Source: an uncultured Methylocystaceae bacterium
GTDB lineage: Bacteria > Pseudomonadota > Alphaproteobacteria > Rhizobiales > Beijerinckiaceae
Length of the DNA: 64,000 nt
Assembly: GCA_903870245.1 (NCBI GenBank)
Contig: CAIQCB010000062.1
Location: 62,001 to 126,000 of the forward strand
Direction: 5' to 3'
Shown: one piece after another, positions 34,280 through 43,356 of the stretch
Layout of the letters: each line of letters starts with the position of its first letter
Numbering within the stretch: the first letter of the stretch is position 1
The notes under the pieces: generated by a model
What the model was told of the DNA's origin: nothing
Database searches by the model: none
Seen by the model: only the letters and a program-made list of their open reading frames with translations
Made by a program: the position numbers and the translations under genes

Positions 34280-35215
34280 TCAATTGCGGAGGCCTAACAG
34301 ATTTTTGAGCGCTTTGGCCATGGAGTGGATTTTCACAACAGGTCCGACCTCCACCAGCGCAACGCCCAGCAGGATCAGGACGCACCCCAGCGCCGCCGCC
34401 GGCGTTAAGGGCTCGGAGAGCATAAAAGCGCCTGCAATCGCGGCGAAAACCGCCTCCAGCGACATGATTAACGCCGCCTCAGGCGCCGGCGTGTAGCGTT
34501 GCGCGAGGATTTGAAAGGTGAAGGCGACGCCGCCGGAAAGCAGACCGGCGAAAAGGATTGAGGGAATCGCGGCATCGAGGCCCACGCCGAATCCATCGAC
34601 TGTCGACGACTCGAGAACAAAACCCGCAACCAGACCCATCGCTGCGACAACGCCATATTGAAAGCAGGCCAGAAAAAACGGCCGTTGCGCCCGCTTGAGG
34701 AAGATCGGCGCCAGGGCGATGTGCGTTGCCCACGAAATATCGGCAAGCAGAACGAGGGCGTCGCCCGAATTCAAGCGCCGCAGAGGGCCTTTGACCGTCA
34801 AGAGCCAGGCGCCAGTCAACGATAACAGGCAGGCTGCGATCAGAACGGCGCGAGGTTTGACGCCCGTCAACGCCCAAACGATCAACGGTACGAAAATAAC
34901 GTATAGAGCCGTGAGAAACCCGCCATTGGTCGCCGTTGTCGTGACAAGACCCGACTGTTGCAGGCCAGCGCCTGTAAACAGACACAGGCTGATCAGCGCG
35001 GCGAGACCAAGGTCATTTGCGGCAAGTCTGACAACTGTCGATTGTCGCGCCTCATAGAGGGCGAAGGGGACGAGCGTCAGAAACGACAACAGAAAACGCA
35101 CGCCGACGAAGGTCAGCGGCCCCATACTTTCATTCGCCTGTTTCTGGGCGATGAAGGTGGCGCCCCAGATCAACGTGCCCATCAGGAGCATGAGATCGGC
35201 GCGAAAGCGGTTCAT
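34280..35215 (-). CDS. EamA/DMT-family exporter
   Basis: A 311-residue inner-membrane protein with ten predicted helices in two EamA repeats. The first begins LMLLMGTLIWGATFIAQKQA, followed by PLTFVGVRFLLSFL; the second has ALVLLADISWATHIALAP and EAALIMSLEAVFAAIAGAFMLSEPLTPAAALGCVLILLGV. This pattern is typical of drug/metabolite exporters; the substrate is unknown. It follows mobA's upstream side on the same strand with a 53-bp gap. Confidence 0.9.
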   Translation of the reverse strand: MNRFRADLMLLMGTLIWGATFIAQKQANESMGPLTFVGVRFLLSFLTLVPFALYEARQSTVVRLAANDLGLAALISLCLFTGAGLQQSGLVTTTATNGGFLTALYVIFVPLIVWALTGVKPRAVLIAACLLSLTGAWLLTVKGPLRRLNSGDALVLLADISWATHIALAPIFLKRAQRPFFLACFQYGVVAAMGLVAGFVLESSTVDGFGVGLDAAIPSILFAGLLSGGVAFTFQILAQRYTPAPEAALIMSLEAVFAAIAGAFMLSEPLTPAAALGCVLILLGVALVEVGPVVKIHSMAKALKNLLGLRN

Positions 35216-35237
35216 GAAAAGAACTCCGACCGCCGAT

Positions 35238-36281
35238 CTAGCCGTTTCGCGGTCGCGATATTCTGGCTGACAGCGCGCTCCAGGCTTCTGCGCCCGATTT
35301 CGTGAGGTAGCCCAGGGCCGGACGGAGCGTCAGAGCCGCCTGGATCATCGGGTTCGCCAAAATGCCGTAGATGGAGTGCGGCGCCGCGCCGGCGTTATCG
35401 GCTCCATAAACGAGGCGCGGATTTTTCTGCGGCGGAATTTCCAGCGTTCCGAAGGCCCGATCCCAGATCGCAAGAACGCTGCCGAGATTACGATTGTAAT
35501 GCGCCGGATCACGCGAATGATGGATCTGGTGATGAGCGGGGCTGAGAACGAGGTTCCCCCAGAATCCGCGAAACGGTATCCAGAACTGTGAGTGTTGAAG
35601 ATGGCCGATGGTCCACAGGAAAATGATGAACAGGATGTTCTTACCGTCGACAGCGAAGGATTGGGTTTGCTGATTAAACAGCCATTCGAGGACTCCAGAC
35701 GCGCCGCCGATGAAGAAGGCGAGCATGTAGCCAAAGACGATATTGTCGATGGGATGATTGCGGAAATTGGTCAGCGGGGTGAGCACGTCCGCGGTATGAT
35801 GAAGCTTGTGGAACTCCCATAGAAACGGCACGCGATGCTTCAGATAATGATCGACCCAATAGCCGATCTCATAGGCCAGAAACAAAACGACCGTCGAGAA
35901 GAGCTTCATCCACAAAGAGCAGCAATCCAGAGGACTGATTGCGCCAAAAAGATTGTTGAGCAGACCGTGAACCGATGATGCAACGGTATGCGCTGAGACG
36001 ACCAGCCCCGTCACAACGGCAGGCATAAAGACGACGCTGATAATGAAGAGCTGGACATCGGCAAGCGTCGACTCGCGTAGCCAGAGATTTTGGCCGAAGA
36101 TCGCCCGCCCCAGCGCCCGAAAATTTGTCCGCCCGCGCCGCCGCCAGTGAAGCCAGGCGAGCGCGCCACATCCGATGGAGAGTGAGGTCGCCAGCGACCA
36201 GATCGAGAAAATCGACCCCGGCGAAGTGAATTCGAGGTTCAGGCGATGAAGGGAGAAACGAACGGCGCTGTTCAGGTCCAT
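35238..36281 (-). CDS. Sterol desaturase / fatty acid hydroxylase family membrane protein
   Basis: A 347-residue di-iron membrane oxygenase-type protein. The histidine boxes are visible: HYLKH, EFHKLHHTADVLTPLTNFRNHP, and HHQIHHSRDPAHYNRN, with a preceding HLQHSQFW. Several hydrophobic helices surround them. Members hydroxylate or desaturate lipids, sterols or hopanoid-like molecules. No lipid gene is adjacent, so the substrate is open. The ~184 bp upstream of its start separates it from tsf and includes the tsf terminator. Confidence 0.88.
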   Translation of the reverse strand: MDLNSAVRFSLHRLNLEFTSPGSIFSIWSLATSLSIGCGALAWLHWRRRGRTNFRALGRAIFGQNLWLRESTLADVQLFIISVVFMPAVVTGLVVSAHTVASSVHGLLNNLFGAISPLDCCSLWMKLFSTVVLFLAYEIGYWVDHYLKHRVPFLWEFHKLHHTADVLTPLTNFRNHPIDNIVFGYMLAFFIGGASGVLEWLFNQQTQSFAVDGKNILFIIFLWTIGHLQHSQFWIPFRGFWGNLVLSPAHHQIHHSRDPAHYNRNLGSVLAIWDRAFGTLEIPPQKNPRLVYGADNAGAAPHSIYGILANPMIQAALTLRPALGYLTKSGAEAWSALSARISRPRNG

Positions 36282-36390
36282 CGATGACTATCCATGCGCA
36301 GAAGTTTCGCGCCAATCCGGGTCGGTCGGAAGTATCGACTGATCAAAAGAATTCGACAAGGTCGGGTCGGCCTCTGAGACCGACATTGGT

Positions 36391-36422
36391 CAAAAACACA
36401 AAGGGGCGCATGATGCGCCCCT
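36391..36422 (-). terminator. Rho-independent terminator of rpsB-tsf
   Basis: On the minus strand a near-perfect hairpin AGGGGCGCAT/ATGCGCCCCT (36402-36422) is followed by TTTGTGTTTTTG. It lies 45 bp after the tsf stop. Confidence 0.82.
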
Positions 36423-36466
36423 CTGACACTCCATCCATATGCGGCGCGATTTGATATGCTGCGCGA

Positions 36467-37393
36467 CTAGCCTTTAGCGGCGGCGGCGACTTCGGCGGCG
36501 AAATCGCTGGTCGCTTTCTCGATGCCCTCGCCCAGCGCATAGCGCACAAAGCCCTTAATGGCGATCGGCGCGCCGGCCTTGCCCTCCAGCTCCTTCACCG
36601 CCTGCGCAACAGTTTTGCCGGCATGATCCGGGTGGTTCGACACCTGATCAAGCATGCAGACCTCCTTGGCGTAGGTCTTGATGCCCGAGTCGATGATCTT
36701 TTCGAGAACATTGGCCGGTTTCCCGGCGTTTTTCTCGGCAAGCAACTTCTTTTCACGCTCGATGATCGCCGGGTCGAGGCCAGCGGCGTCCAGCGCCTGC
36801 GGATTGGCGGAGGCGACATGCATGGCGAGCTGGCGCGCCAGCGCGGCAAGAGCCTCCTTGTCGCCCTTCGATTCGAGAGCGACGATGACGGCGATTTTGC
36901 CCTGTCCGTCGACGACCTGCGAATGGACGTAGCGCCCAACGACTCCATCCGCGACAGCAATCGCGGCCGCCCGGCGCAGCGTCAGGTTTTCACCGATCGT
37001 CGCAACAGCGCTCGTGATCGCCTCGGCGACAGTGCCGCCTCCCGGATAGGACTCTTTACCCAGCGCCTCGGCGTCGGCCTTGCCGGTTTTGAGCGCAACA
37101 TCAGCAATGTTTTTGACCAACGCCTGGAAATCGCCGTTGCGGGAAACGAAATCGGTCTCCGAGTTGATCTCGACGACGACGCCTTTCGTGTCGGAGACGG
37201 CGGCGGCGACAAGACCTTCGGCGGCGACCCGGTCGGCCTTCTTGGCGGCCTTGGACAGACCTTTTTTACGCAGCCAGTCGACTGCAGCCTCGAAGTCTCC
37301 CTCGACGGCGGTTAGCGCCGCTTTGCAGTCCATCATGCCGGCGCCGGTGCTCTCCCGCAATTCCTTGACGAGACCGGCGGTAATCGTAGCCAT
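36467..37393 (-). CDS. tsf: Elongation factor Ts
   Basis: EF-Ts exchanges GDP for GTP on EF-Tu. The 308-residue protein begins [27 protein letters not shown], the universal N-terminal UBA segment. [11 protein letters not shown] and the core repeat [22 protein letters not shown] follow. Length is normal. It lies 151 bp downstream of rpsB; a GGGCGNCGAC hairpin in that gap (about 37480-37507) may attenuate readthrough. Confidence 0.97.
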   Translation of the reverse strand: MATITAGLVKELRESTGAGMMDCKAALTAVEGDFEAAVDWLRKKGLSKAAKKADRVAAEGLVAAAVSDTKGVVVEINSETDFVSRNGDFQALVKNIADVALKTGKADAEALGKESYPGGGTVAEAITSAVATIGENLTLRRAAAIAVADGVVGRYVHSQVVDGQGKIAVIVALESKGDKEALAALARQLAMHVASANPQALDAAGLDPAIIEREKKLLAEKNAGKPANVLEKIIDSGIKTYAKEVCMLDQVSNHPDHAGKTVAQAVKELEGKAGAPIAIKGFVRYALGEGIEKATSDFAAEVAAAAKG

Positions 37394-37544
37394 GAGCGAA
37401 ATCCTTCTGTCTGATTGAGTCTTGTCGGCGACGCCAGTTTCGCGCGGCGGCCGGGACGACCCCGATTGCTAATTTGAGACGGGCGCCGACCCGAAGGAGT
37501 CGACGCCCGAAGATGCGATGCGAATAAAAACGCCAGGACGACGA

Positions 37545-38552
37545 TTATGCGGACATCAACGCGCGCGCCTGATCGGTCCAGTTATCGCGGGTGATGCGGC
37601 CGTTAAGCTTGAGATCAGAATCGAGCTTTTCGATTTCCGTCGCCGTCAGGGCGGCCAGCTGCCAGTAATGGAAAACGCCGGCGTCGTTCAATTTCTTGAC
37701 CAGTTGCGGTCCCACGCCCGTCAATTTGGCGAGATCGTCGGGGGCGCCGCGCGGAGCGCTGAGCGGCTCAAAAGCCTCGCCCCCCGTCGCCGTCGCCGTA
37801 TCGGCCACAGCCGGCTCAGCATCGGGGCTCTCCATTGAGCCGATGTCAATGCCGAGGGCGCCCTGTCCACGCGAAATGCCGTCGATCGCGGCACGGGCGA
37901 TGAGGTCGCAATACAAAGCAATGGCGCGGCCAGCGTCGTCGTTGCCCGGAATGGGATAGGCGACTCCGTCAGGATCGCAATTCGTGTCGAGAATCGCGAC
38001 AACCGGAATCTTGAGGCGATTGGCCTCCTTGATCGCCAGCTGCTCCTTGTTGGTGTCGATGACGAAAATCATGTCCGGGGTGCCGCCCATATCCTTGATG
38101 CCGCCGAGCGCGCGTTCAAGCTTGTCGCGTTCGCGGGTCAGGAGCAAACGCTCCTTTTTTGTAACGCCCTGGGCGCCGGCGGAGAGAATCTCTTCCAGCT
38201 TGCGAAGCCGGTTGATCGAGCCGGAAATCGTCTTCCAGTTGGTCAGCGTGCCGCCGAGCCAGCGGGAATTGATGTAATATTGTGCGCTGCGTCTCGCGGA
38301 GTCGGCGATTTGGTCCTGCGCCTGGCGCTTGGTGCCGACAAACAGAACGCGACCGCCTCTGGCCACAGTGTCGGAAACGGCCTTGAGCGCCTGATGCAGC
38401 AAAGGCACGGTCTGGGCCAAATCGATGATGTGAATATTGTTGCGGGCCCCGAAGATATAAGGGGCCATCTTCGGGTTCCAGCGATGCGACTGGTGGCCGA
38501 AATGAGCGCCAGCCTCAAGAAGGCCACGCATGGTGAAATCGGGAAGCGACAT
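37545..38552 (-). CDS. rpsB: 30S ribosomal protein S2 with alphaproteobacterial C-terminal extension
   Basis: S2 is 335 residues here, about 90 more than in E. coli. The ribosomal core runs [29 protein letters not shown] to about residue 245. The tail (after an acidic/Ala/Thr linker) is a helix-hairpin-helix-like domain: [33 protein letters not shown] lies seven bases before the ATG at 38552; the upstream in-frame ATG at 38585 is not needed. It starts the rpsB-tsf operon. Confidence 0.97.
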   Translation of the reverse strand: MSLPDFTMRGLLEAGAHFGHQSHRWNPKMAPYIFGARNNIHIIDLAQTVPLLHQALKAVSDTVARGGRVLFVGTKRQAQDQIADSARRSAQYYINSRWLGGTLTNWKTISGSINRLRKLEEILSAGAQGVTKKERLLLTRERDKLERALGGIKDMGGTPDMIFVIDTNKEQLAIKEANRLKIPVVAILDTNCDPDGVAYPIPGNDDAGRAIALYCDLIARAAIDGISRGQGALGIDIGSMESPDAEPAVADTATATGGEAFEPLSAPRGAPDDLAKLTGVGPQLVKKLNDAGVFHYWQLAALTATEIEKLDSDLKLNGRITRDNWTDQARALMSA

Positions 38553-38666
38553 GTTAATTCTCCGGTTTGACCTCGGCGAAAGCAAAGTGAATAAGCCGGA
38601 GACCGGCCACCGGAAACGGCTCCTTGAAGCAGGAGTCGTAAAGCTTTCGCCTGTGGAATGGCCGGG

Positions 38667-38695
38667 CTTATAGGTGATAGACCCCTGCCGCGCAA
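38667..38695 (-). promoter_or_regulatory. Sigma-70 promoter of rpsB-tsf
   Basis: On the minus strand TTGCGC (38695-38690), 17-base spacer, TATAAG (38672-38667). This leaves a leader of about 110 nt before rpsB, room for S2 autoregulation. Confidence 0.65.
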
Positions 38696-38916
38696 GCTCA
38701 GTTCAAGGACGTCGCGCCCAAGCGCTCACGTCGGCGACGCTTAACAAGGACGCTCCGGCCGGCTGGAAGGCCGGAAATCGAAGCTCTTCACCTCTAAAAC
38801 GACATCGAGTCGAAAAAAATTTCATCTGCGCCGCGACGTTCTGTCGCACTTTATTACTTTGTTTATAAAGGGAAAACTATCATTTTTTGGGGCTTTTTGA
38901 CGCCTCTGAATGCGCA

Positions 38917-38945
38917 TTGCCAAGAATTTTAAATCGGGCTACGGT
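38917..38945 (+). promoter_or_regulatory. Sigma-70 promoter of the 63-aa membrane protein
   Basis: TTGCCA (38917-38922), 17-base spacer rich in A/T, TACGGT (38940-38945). The start of transcription would fall about 50 bases before the ATG at 39001. Confidence 0.6.
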
Positions 38946-39000
38946 GATTCCGATGCTTCCGAAGCATTCTGGTCAAATAACAAAACATGGGGGAAATATC

Positions 39001-39192
39001 ATGGCCGTTTCCGTTCACAGTGGCGGTTCCATTGGCAAGGCGCTGATTTACGTCGCCGCTTTTGTGGCGTTCGTCGTTGTTGCTCTGACCTGGGTTCCGG
39101 ATTGGATTTCGCCCGAGGGCACCAACGGCACCGGCAACCGCAACGGTATCCAGGGCGATGGCGTTGGCTCGACCGCGCGTATGATTCAGTAA
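39001..39192 (+). CDS. Small single-span membrane protein of unknown function
   Basis: A 63-residue protein with one hydrophobic helix (about 13-31, GKALIYVAAFVAFVVVALTW). A short polar tail with a Gly/Asn/Thr-rich segment (GTNGTGNRNG) follows. GGGGGAAA lies a few bases before the ATG, a promoter lies upstream and a strong terminator downstream, so it is a complete single-gene unit and probably well expressed. I do not recognise a family. An upstream open frame to 38887 is not needed. Confidence 0.75.
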   Translation: MAVSVHSGGSIGKALIYVAAFVAFVVVALTWVPDWISPEGTNGTGNRNGIQGDGVGSTARMIQ

Positions 39193-39250
39193 GTTTGACA
39201 TGCCGCCGAGGAAGTTTGCTTCCCGGCGACATTGACGACGAACTTAGAGA

Positions 39251-39288
39251 GCCGACGCTTCCGATCACGGGCGTCGGCTTCTTTTTTT
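39251..39288 (+). terminator. Rho-independent terminator
   Basis: Hairpin GCCGACGC (39251-39258) / GCGTCGGC (39271-39278) followed by TTCTTTTTTT. It ends the transcript of the 63-aa membrane protein. Confidence 0.9.
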
Positions 39289-39338
39289 GACCGGATCGTC
39301 CTGTGACCCGGCATACTCTGGAATTATTTACCCTCCGC

Positions 39339-39376
39339 TTGCCATGAACTCGGCGAATTGCCATGAACTCGGCGAA
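39339..39376. repeat. 19-bp direct tandem duplication at the histidine kinase start
   Basis: Two exact copies of ttgccatgaactcggcgaa (39339-39357 and 39358-39376). Each carries an ATG; because 19 is not a multiple of three, only the second (39363) is in frame with the kinase. Confidence 0.9.
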
Positions 39377-40883
39377 AGGCGCGGGGATCGAACAAGCCAG
39401 ACCCGCGCCTCCCGGGAAGTTCCTTCAGGTTCCGATGCCCGCTTCCCGCCACTCTCTTTCGACGGAAATCCTCAGCCTGATCTCCGCCTTCGCCATTCTG
39501 GCGCTCGCGGGATTTGTTACATACCGGGCTGATGAGCATCGCCGCCAAAGCGCCAGCTCCTTGCGTCATACGCTTGAGGTCGAGAGCGCTCTGCAAAGAT
39601 TTTATGGAGCTTTAAGACGGGTCGAGAGCGAGGAGCGCGGCTATTTGCTGACCCGCGATCCCCAATATCTCAATCCGGATGCGGATGTTTCCACCCGGAT
39701 CTATGAAGCGCTGGACACCGTCGCAAGGCTCGTCGACACCTCGCCCGAGCAAAGCGCGCGGCTTGCGCAAATCCGGCCGATCCTCAAGGAGCGTCTTGAT
39801 CTGTTGACGCTGAAAATCGACCTGACAAAGACAGGTCGATTGAATGACGCCATCCATTTGTTGCGAAGCGGGGGCGGCAAGGAACTGATGGATGAAATCG
39901 ACCAGCTCGTTTCGGCGATGATCTCCGAAGAGGAACTGCAATATCGTCAAAGAGACGAAACGCTTCAGCAGGCCAGTCGATCTTTGCAGACAGCGATCGC
40001 CTCGATGATTCTTGTTCTCGTCGGCGTCGTCGTTTTCACCATCGCGTTGTCGCAGAGGCAAATGTCGGCGTTACAATCGTCACGAGAGTCGCTTCAAAAT
40101 GCTTACGACAGGCTGATCGAAGAGTCCTCGCGGCGCGAAACCGTCGAGGCGCAATTGCGGCAATCGCAAAAACTTGAGGCGCTCGGCCAGCTGGCCGGCG
40201 GCGTCGCGCATGATTTTAACAATCTTCTCGGCGTGATCGTTGCAAGCCTCAACATCCTGGGCCGCAAGCTCCGGCGTAATGAAGGCGGTTACGACGAACT
40301 GATCGAATCGGCTCTCGACAGCGCCGACAGCGCAAGCGGTTTGATCAAGAGACTGCTCGCCTTTTCGCGCATCCAGCCGCTTGCACCCGAACCTCTGGAC
40401 GCCAATCTGTTTGTCTCTGGCATGTCGCAGATGCTGACCCGGACGCTGGGCGAGAATACAACTCTCGAAACAGCGCTCTCAGACGGATTATGGACGACAA
40501 AAGTCGACGCCGCCGAACTCCAGAACGCCATTCTGAATCTCGCTGTCAATGCGCGCGACGCCATGCCCGACGGCGGCCGATTGACCATTTCATCCAGTAA
40601 TCGTCACGTCGATGCAACCGAGGCGTCAAAGACGGTCGATTTGAAACCGGGGGATTATGTCGTCGTATCGGTCAGCGACACCGGCGCAGGAATGACGCCG
40701 GATGTTGCAGGCAGGGCGTTCGATCCCTTTTACACGACAAAACCTCCCGGCAAGGGCACAGGCCTTGGATTGTCGCAGGTGCATGGTTTCGTGCGACAAT
40801 CCGGCGGTCAGGTGACTATTCGCAGCGCTCCTGGCGCAGGAACGACCATCGAACTCTATTTGCCGCGTTACGTCGACGCATGA
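39363..40883 (+). CDS. CHASE3 sensor histidine kinase
   Basis: A 506-residue inner-membrane histidine kinase. TM1 is at ~35-54, a CHASE3-type periplasmic four-helix sensor at ~57-208 (YGALRRVESEERGYLLTRD), and TM2 at ~211-230. A coiled coil leads to the HisKA phospho-acceptor H283 in LAGGVAHDFNNLLGVI, then the ATPase domain with NLAVNARDAMPDGG, SDTGAGM and GKGTGLGLSQVHG. There is no receiver domain, and no response-regulator gene is adjacent, so its partner is elsewhere. No strong ribosome site precedes the ATG at 39363; the ATG at 39435 is an alternative start. The next gene follows after 31 bp on the same strand. Confidence 0.9.
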   Translation: MNSAKGAGIEQARPAPPGKFLQVPMPASRHSLSTEILSLISAFAILALAGFVTYRADEHRRQSASSLRHTLEVESALQRFYGALRRVESEERGYLLTRDPQYLNPDADVSTRIYEALDTVARLVDTSPEQSARLAQIRPILKERLDLLTLKIDLTKTGRLNDAIHLLRSGGGKELMDEIDQLVSAMISEEELQYRQRDETLQQASRSLQTAIASMILVLVGVVVFTIALSQRQMSALQSSRESLQNAYDRLIEESSRRETVEAQLRQSQKLEALGQLAGGVAHDFNNLLGVIVASLNILGRKLRRNEGGYDELIESALDSADSASGLIKRLLAFSRIQPLAPEPLDANLFVSGMSQMLTRTLGENTTLETALSDGLWTTKVDAAELQNAILNLAVNARDAMPDGGRLTISSSNRHVDATEASKTVDLKPGDYVVVSVSDTGAGMTPDVAGRAFDPFYTTKPPGKGTGLGLSQVHGFVRQSGGQVTIRSAPGAGTTIELYLPRYVDA

Positions 40884-40914
40884 CGTCGTCGCGGCCAGCC
40901 GCAGGAGCGCCGCA

Positions 40915-41661
40915 ATGGCCGACGATAGCCTGAAAGGAAAGATCTCTACATTTCTCTTCACCAGCGTGCTTGCGGGTCTCGTCACGACAGCTTTCAACTA
41001 TAAGAGCTGGAGCGAACAGGCTCGGCTCGACCTCGTGAAGTCCAGTCTTACCGAGGCGGCCCAAACATTCGATGAAGCGGCGAAACTAATGGCCGCGCGC
41101 AATTATCACGCTTTTCGCGTCATCCGTTATATCGCCGACCCGGATCAACAGGCTTTCAACGCCGAGATTGCGAAACTCGACGCCGCCGTCGCCAACTGGA
41201 ACCTGAATTACCCGGAATTATTGCAGGATTTTCAGTTCACTCTGGAAATAGGTCCGGGTGGAGGCTTGTTGCCCTACTCATCCTTCAGCACAGCAGGGCT
41301 TGAAAAAAGGTTGCGTTGCAATCGTCCGTTCGACGCCAACAACGAAGACCAACCCGCCGACTGGAACAGTCCGACATGGCTGCTGGCTTCCCTGCATCAA
41401 TGCTATATCCGCTCGGCCATTCGACGAAAGGCGACGGAATTACGCGGGAAATTATTCTCTCCATCAAACAGGCTCCTGACCGCAACGGAGACGGCGGAAC
41501 GCATGCAGGCGATCGAACCCACGATAAAGGAGCTTGACGACACCATCAGCGATCTCGAAACCCACGCCAATGAAACCATGGTTGCGGCGAAGAAAGCGAT
41601 CCAGCGGATTCGCAACGCCACCAGAACCCGAAGCTATCTGGATTATTTGCGCAATTGGTGA
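40915..41661 (+). CDS. Unknown protein with N-terminal membrane helix
   Basis: A 248-residue protein. One hydrophobic segment lies near the N-terminus (about 9-26, STFLFTSVLAGLVTTAFNY), then a long helical region (SLTEAAQTFDEAAKLMAARN), a middle part with two cysteines, and a C-terminal coiled coil (about 190-240, ETAERMQAIEPTIKELDDTISDLETHANE). AGGAG stands seven bases before the ATG. No family recognised. It is probably co-transcribed with the histidine kinase, so a role as sensor partner is possible but unproven. Confidence 0.72.
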   Translation: MADDSLKGKISTFLFTSVLAGLVTTAFNYKSWSEQARLDLVKSSLTEAAQTFDEAAKLMAARNYHAFRVIRYIADPDQQAFNAEIAKLDAAVANWNLNYPELLQDFQFTLEIGPGGGLLPYSSFSTAGLEKRLRCNRPFDANNEDQPADWNSPTWLLASLHQCYIRSAIRRKATELRGKLFSPSNRLLTATETAERMQAIEPTIKELDDTISDLETHANETMVAAKKAIQRIRNATRTRSYLDYLRNW

Positions 41662-41754
41662 ATGATTAAAGCCAAGGGGTTCTCATGATACGAGCCGCTC
41701 GTTGCGGGCGCCAAACAGCTGACATGGCCCAAGAGCGGTCTCTCCACAAACAAA

Positions 41755-42744
41755 CTAACTCTCCGCCCTCAGAGGCCGCATCAACAAGGCCTCAATCGCG
41801 TCATCGACGCTCAAATGTCCAGCGATGATTGCGTCGACAGACTGTGCAATGGGCATATCGACTCCCAGCTCCTGCGCCATCTCAATCAGAACCCGCGCCG
41901 TGAAGGCGCCTTCGGCCAATTTGCCTTGCGTCGCCTCGGCGAGCGTTTTACCGGTTCCGAGCCCCTGCCCCAGTGAAAAATTGCGCGATTGCGCCGAGCC
42001 GCAGGTCAACACCAGATCGCCAAGACCCGACAATCCCATCAGCGTCTCCTGACGGGCTCCCATCGCGCGACCGAGCCGGGTCAATTCGGCGAAGCCGCGC
42101 GCAATCAGCGCGGCAAGCGCGCTGGCGCCGAGTTGCCTACCGGACGCCATGCCGGCGGCGATGGCAAGCACGTTCTTCGCCGCGCCGCCGATCTCGACGC
42201 CGCGCACGTCGGTCGTGCGATATAAGCGGAAACGCGGCGTCGAAAGTTGTTCGCACAAATGCTGCGCCAGCCTGTCGTCTGAGGCGGCCAATGTCACTGC
42301 GGTCGGAAGCCCCCGGCACACGTCGGCGGCGAAACTCGGGCCGGAAAGCACAGCAACTTGAACCTCTGGAGCCTCACCGGCGACAACCTCGCTCATGAAC
42401 TTGTGGTCGCCGCGTTCGATGCCTTTTGCGCAGACAACGAAAGTCGCGCCAGCGGCAAGATGTGGACGCGCGCTGCGCACGACCTCGCGCATGGATTGCG
42501 CCGGCGTGACGGCAAGCACGATCGCCGCGTCGCGCAAACATGATATGTCGCCGGTCGGCCGCACAGCCGGATCAAGCAAAAGACCAGGCAAATGCCGCCT
42601 GTTTTCGCGATCGCGCGACAAAGCTTCGACATGCAGCGGATCGCGCGCCCATAAAGCCACTTGCGCGCGACCCTGGGCCGCGACATTGGCGAGCGCCACG
42701 CCCCACGCGCCGGCGCCAAGAACGGCGACTGTCTCCCGAGTCAT
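41755..42744 (-). CDS. gpsA: Glycerol-3-phosphate dehydrogenase [NAD(P)+]
   Basis: GpsA reduces dihydroxyacetone phosphate to sn-glycerol-3-phosphate for phospholipids. The 329-residue protein has the Rossmann motif VAVLGAGAWGVALANVAA, VVCAKGIERG, LSGPSFAADV, and the C-terminal domain with GVEIGGAAKNVLAIAAG (catalytic Lys) and SRNFSLGQGLG. The frame is open to 42780, but the ATG at 42744 overlaps the PLD gene stop as ATGA, so it is translationally coupled. Confidence 0.95.
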   Translation of the reverse strand: MTRETVAVLGAGAWGVALANVAAQGRAQVALWARDPLHVEALSRDRENRRHLPGLLLDPAVRPTGDISCLRDAAIVLAVTPAQSMREVVRSARPHLAAGATFVVCAKGIERGDHKFMSEVVAGEAPEVQVAVLSGPSFAADVCRGLPTAVTLAASDDRLAQHLCEQLSTPRFRLYRTTDVRGVEIGGAAKNVLAIAAGMASGRQLGASALAALIARGFAELTRLGRAMGARQETLMGLSGLGDLVLTCGSAQSRNFSLGQGLGTGKTLAEATQGKLAEGAFTARVLIEMAQELGVDMPIAQSVDAIIAGHLSVDDAIEALLMRPLRAES

Positions 42745-43310
42745 CTTAAACCGATCCGTTGATTGTCGGGCCGCGCCCACAAATGTTCAAAAACGTCCAG
42801 AAAGCGTCCCGCCGCCTGCGGACTTTCAAGAACGATCAGGTCATTATCCTGATAAGACCCGGCCGAGAACGAAAAATTCGCCGAGCCGGTGCGCACCAGG
42901 CGTTCGTCGATCTGGAAAGACTTCAAATGCATATAATCGCGCGTCGCGGCCTTGCGACGCACTTCGACGTTCTGCGTGTTCGCCAGCGACGCCAGCGCCT
43001 CGCCGCTGCGCGCGCTTTCCTCGCCGTCCAGATAGACCCGCACCTTGACCCCACGCGCCGCCGCGCGCGCGAGGGCGTTGATGACGCCACGATCCGTCAG
43101 AACAAAACCGGCGAGATCGATGCTACGCCGCGCGCCGCCGATCAGACGCGCGTCGATGGCTCCGAAACCCTCGCCGGGACCGTAAAACAATCTCACGCCG
43201 GCGACGATCGGCTCGGGCGCGAGAAGCCCCGCCGCCTGCGGCCCGGGCGTGACCAGAAAAACGATGAGCGCGACAAGGAAAGCGGTGGCTGAACGCCTGC
43301 GCGGCCTCAT
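42741..43310 (-). CDS. Exported phospholipase D-like protein with one HKD motif
   Basis: A 189-residue protein with a basic N-terminus and a signal/anchor helix (SATAFLVALIVFLVTPGPQA). A single PLD motif HLKSFQIDERLVRTGSANFS is present, followed by NDLIVLESPQAAGRFLDVFEHLW. Single-HKD proteins of this size are usually Nuc-type endonucleases acting as dimers in the periplasm. The frame extends back to 43433 inside tsaD; the ATG at 43310 gives a proper signal peptide, though its ribosome site is weak. It lies between tsaD and gpsA. Confidence 0.82.
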   Translation of the reverse strand: MRPRRRSATAFLVALIVFLVTPGPQAAGLLAPEPIVAGVRLFYGPGEGFGAIDARLIGGARRSIDLAGFVLTDRGVINALARAAARGVKVRVYLDGEESARSGEALASLANTQNVEVRRKAATRDYMHLKSFQIDERLVRTGSANFSFSAGSYQDNDLIVLESPQAAGRFLDVFEHLWARPDNQRIGLR

Positions 43311-43356
43311 GCGCGGGGGAGCGCCTGATGGTTTCTCGTTGCGAAACTGGCGGCGC

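Larger units (their letters stand above)
38553..39000. other. Intergenic region with divergent promoters (rpsB and the 63-aa protein)
   Basis: No gene is seen in these ~450 bases. The left part is the rpsB leader and promoter; the right part, from about 38810, is clearly A+T-rich and leads into the promoter of the small membrane protein. A hairpin-prone GGCCGG...CCGGCC element near 38756-38774 is of unknown use. Confidence 0.6.
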
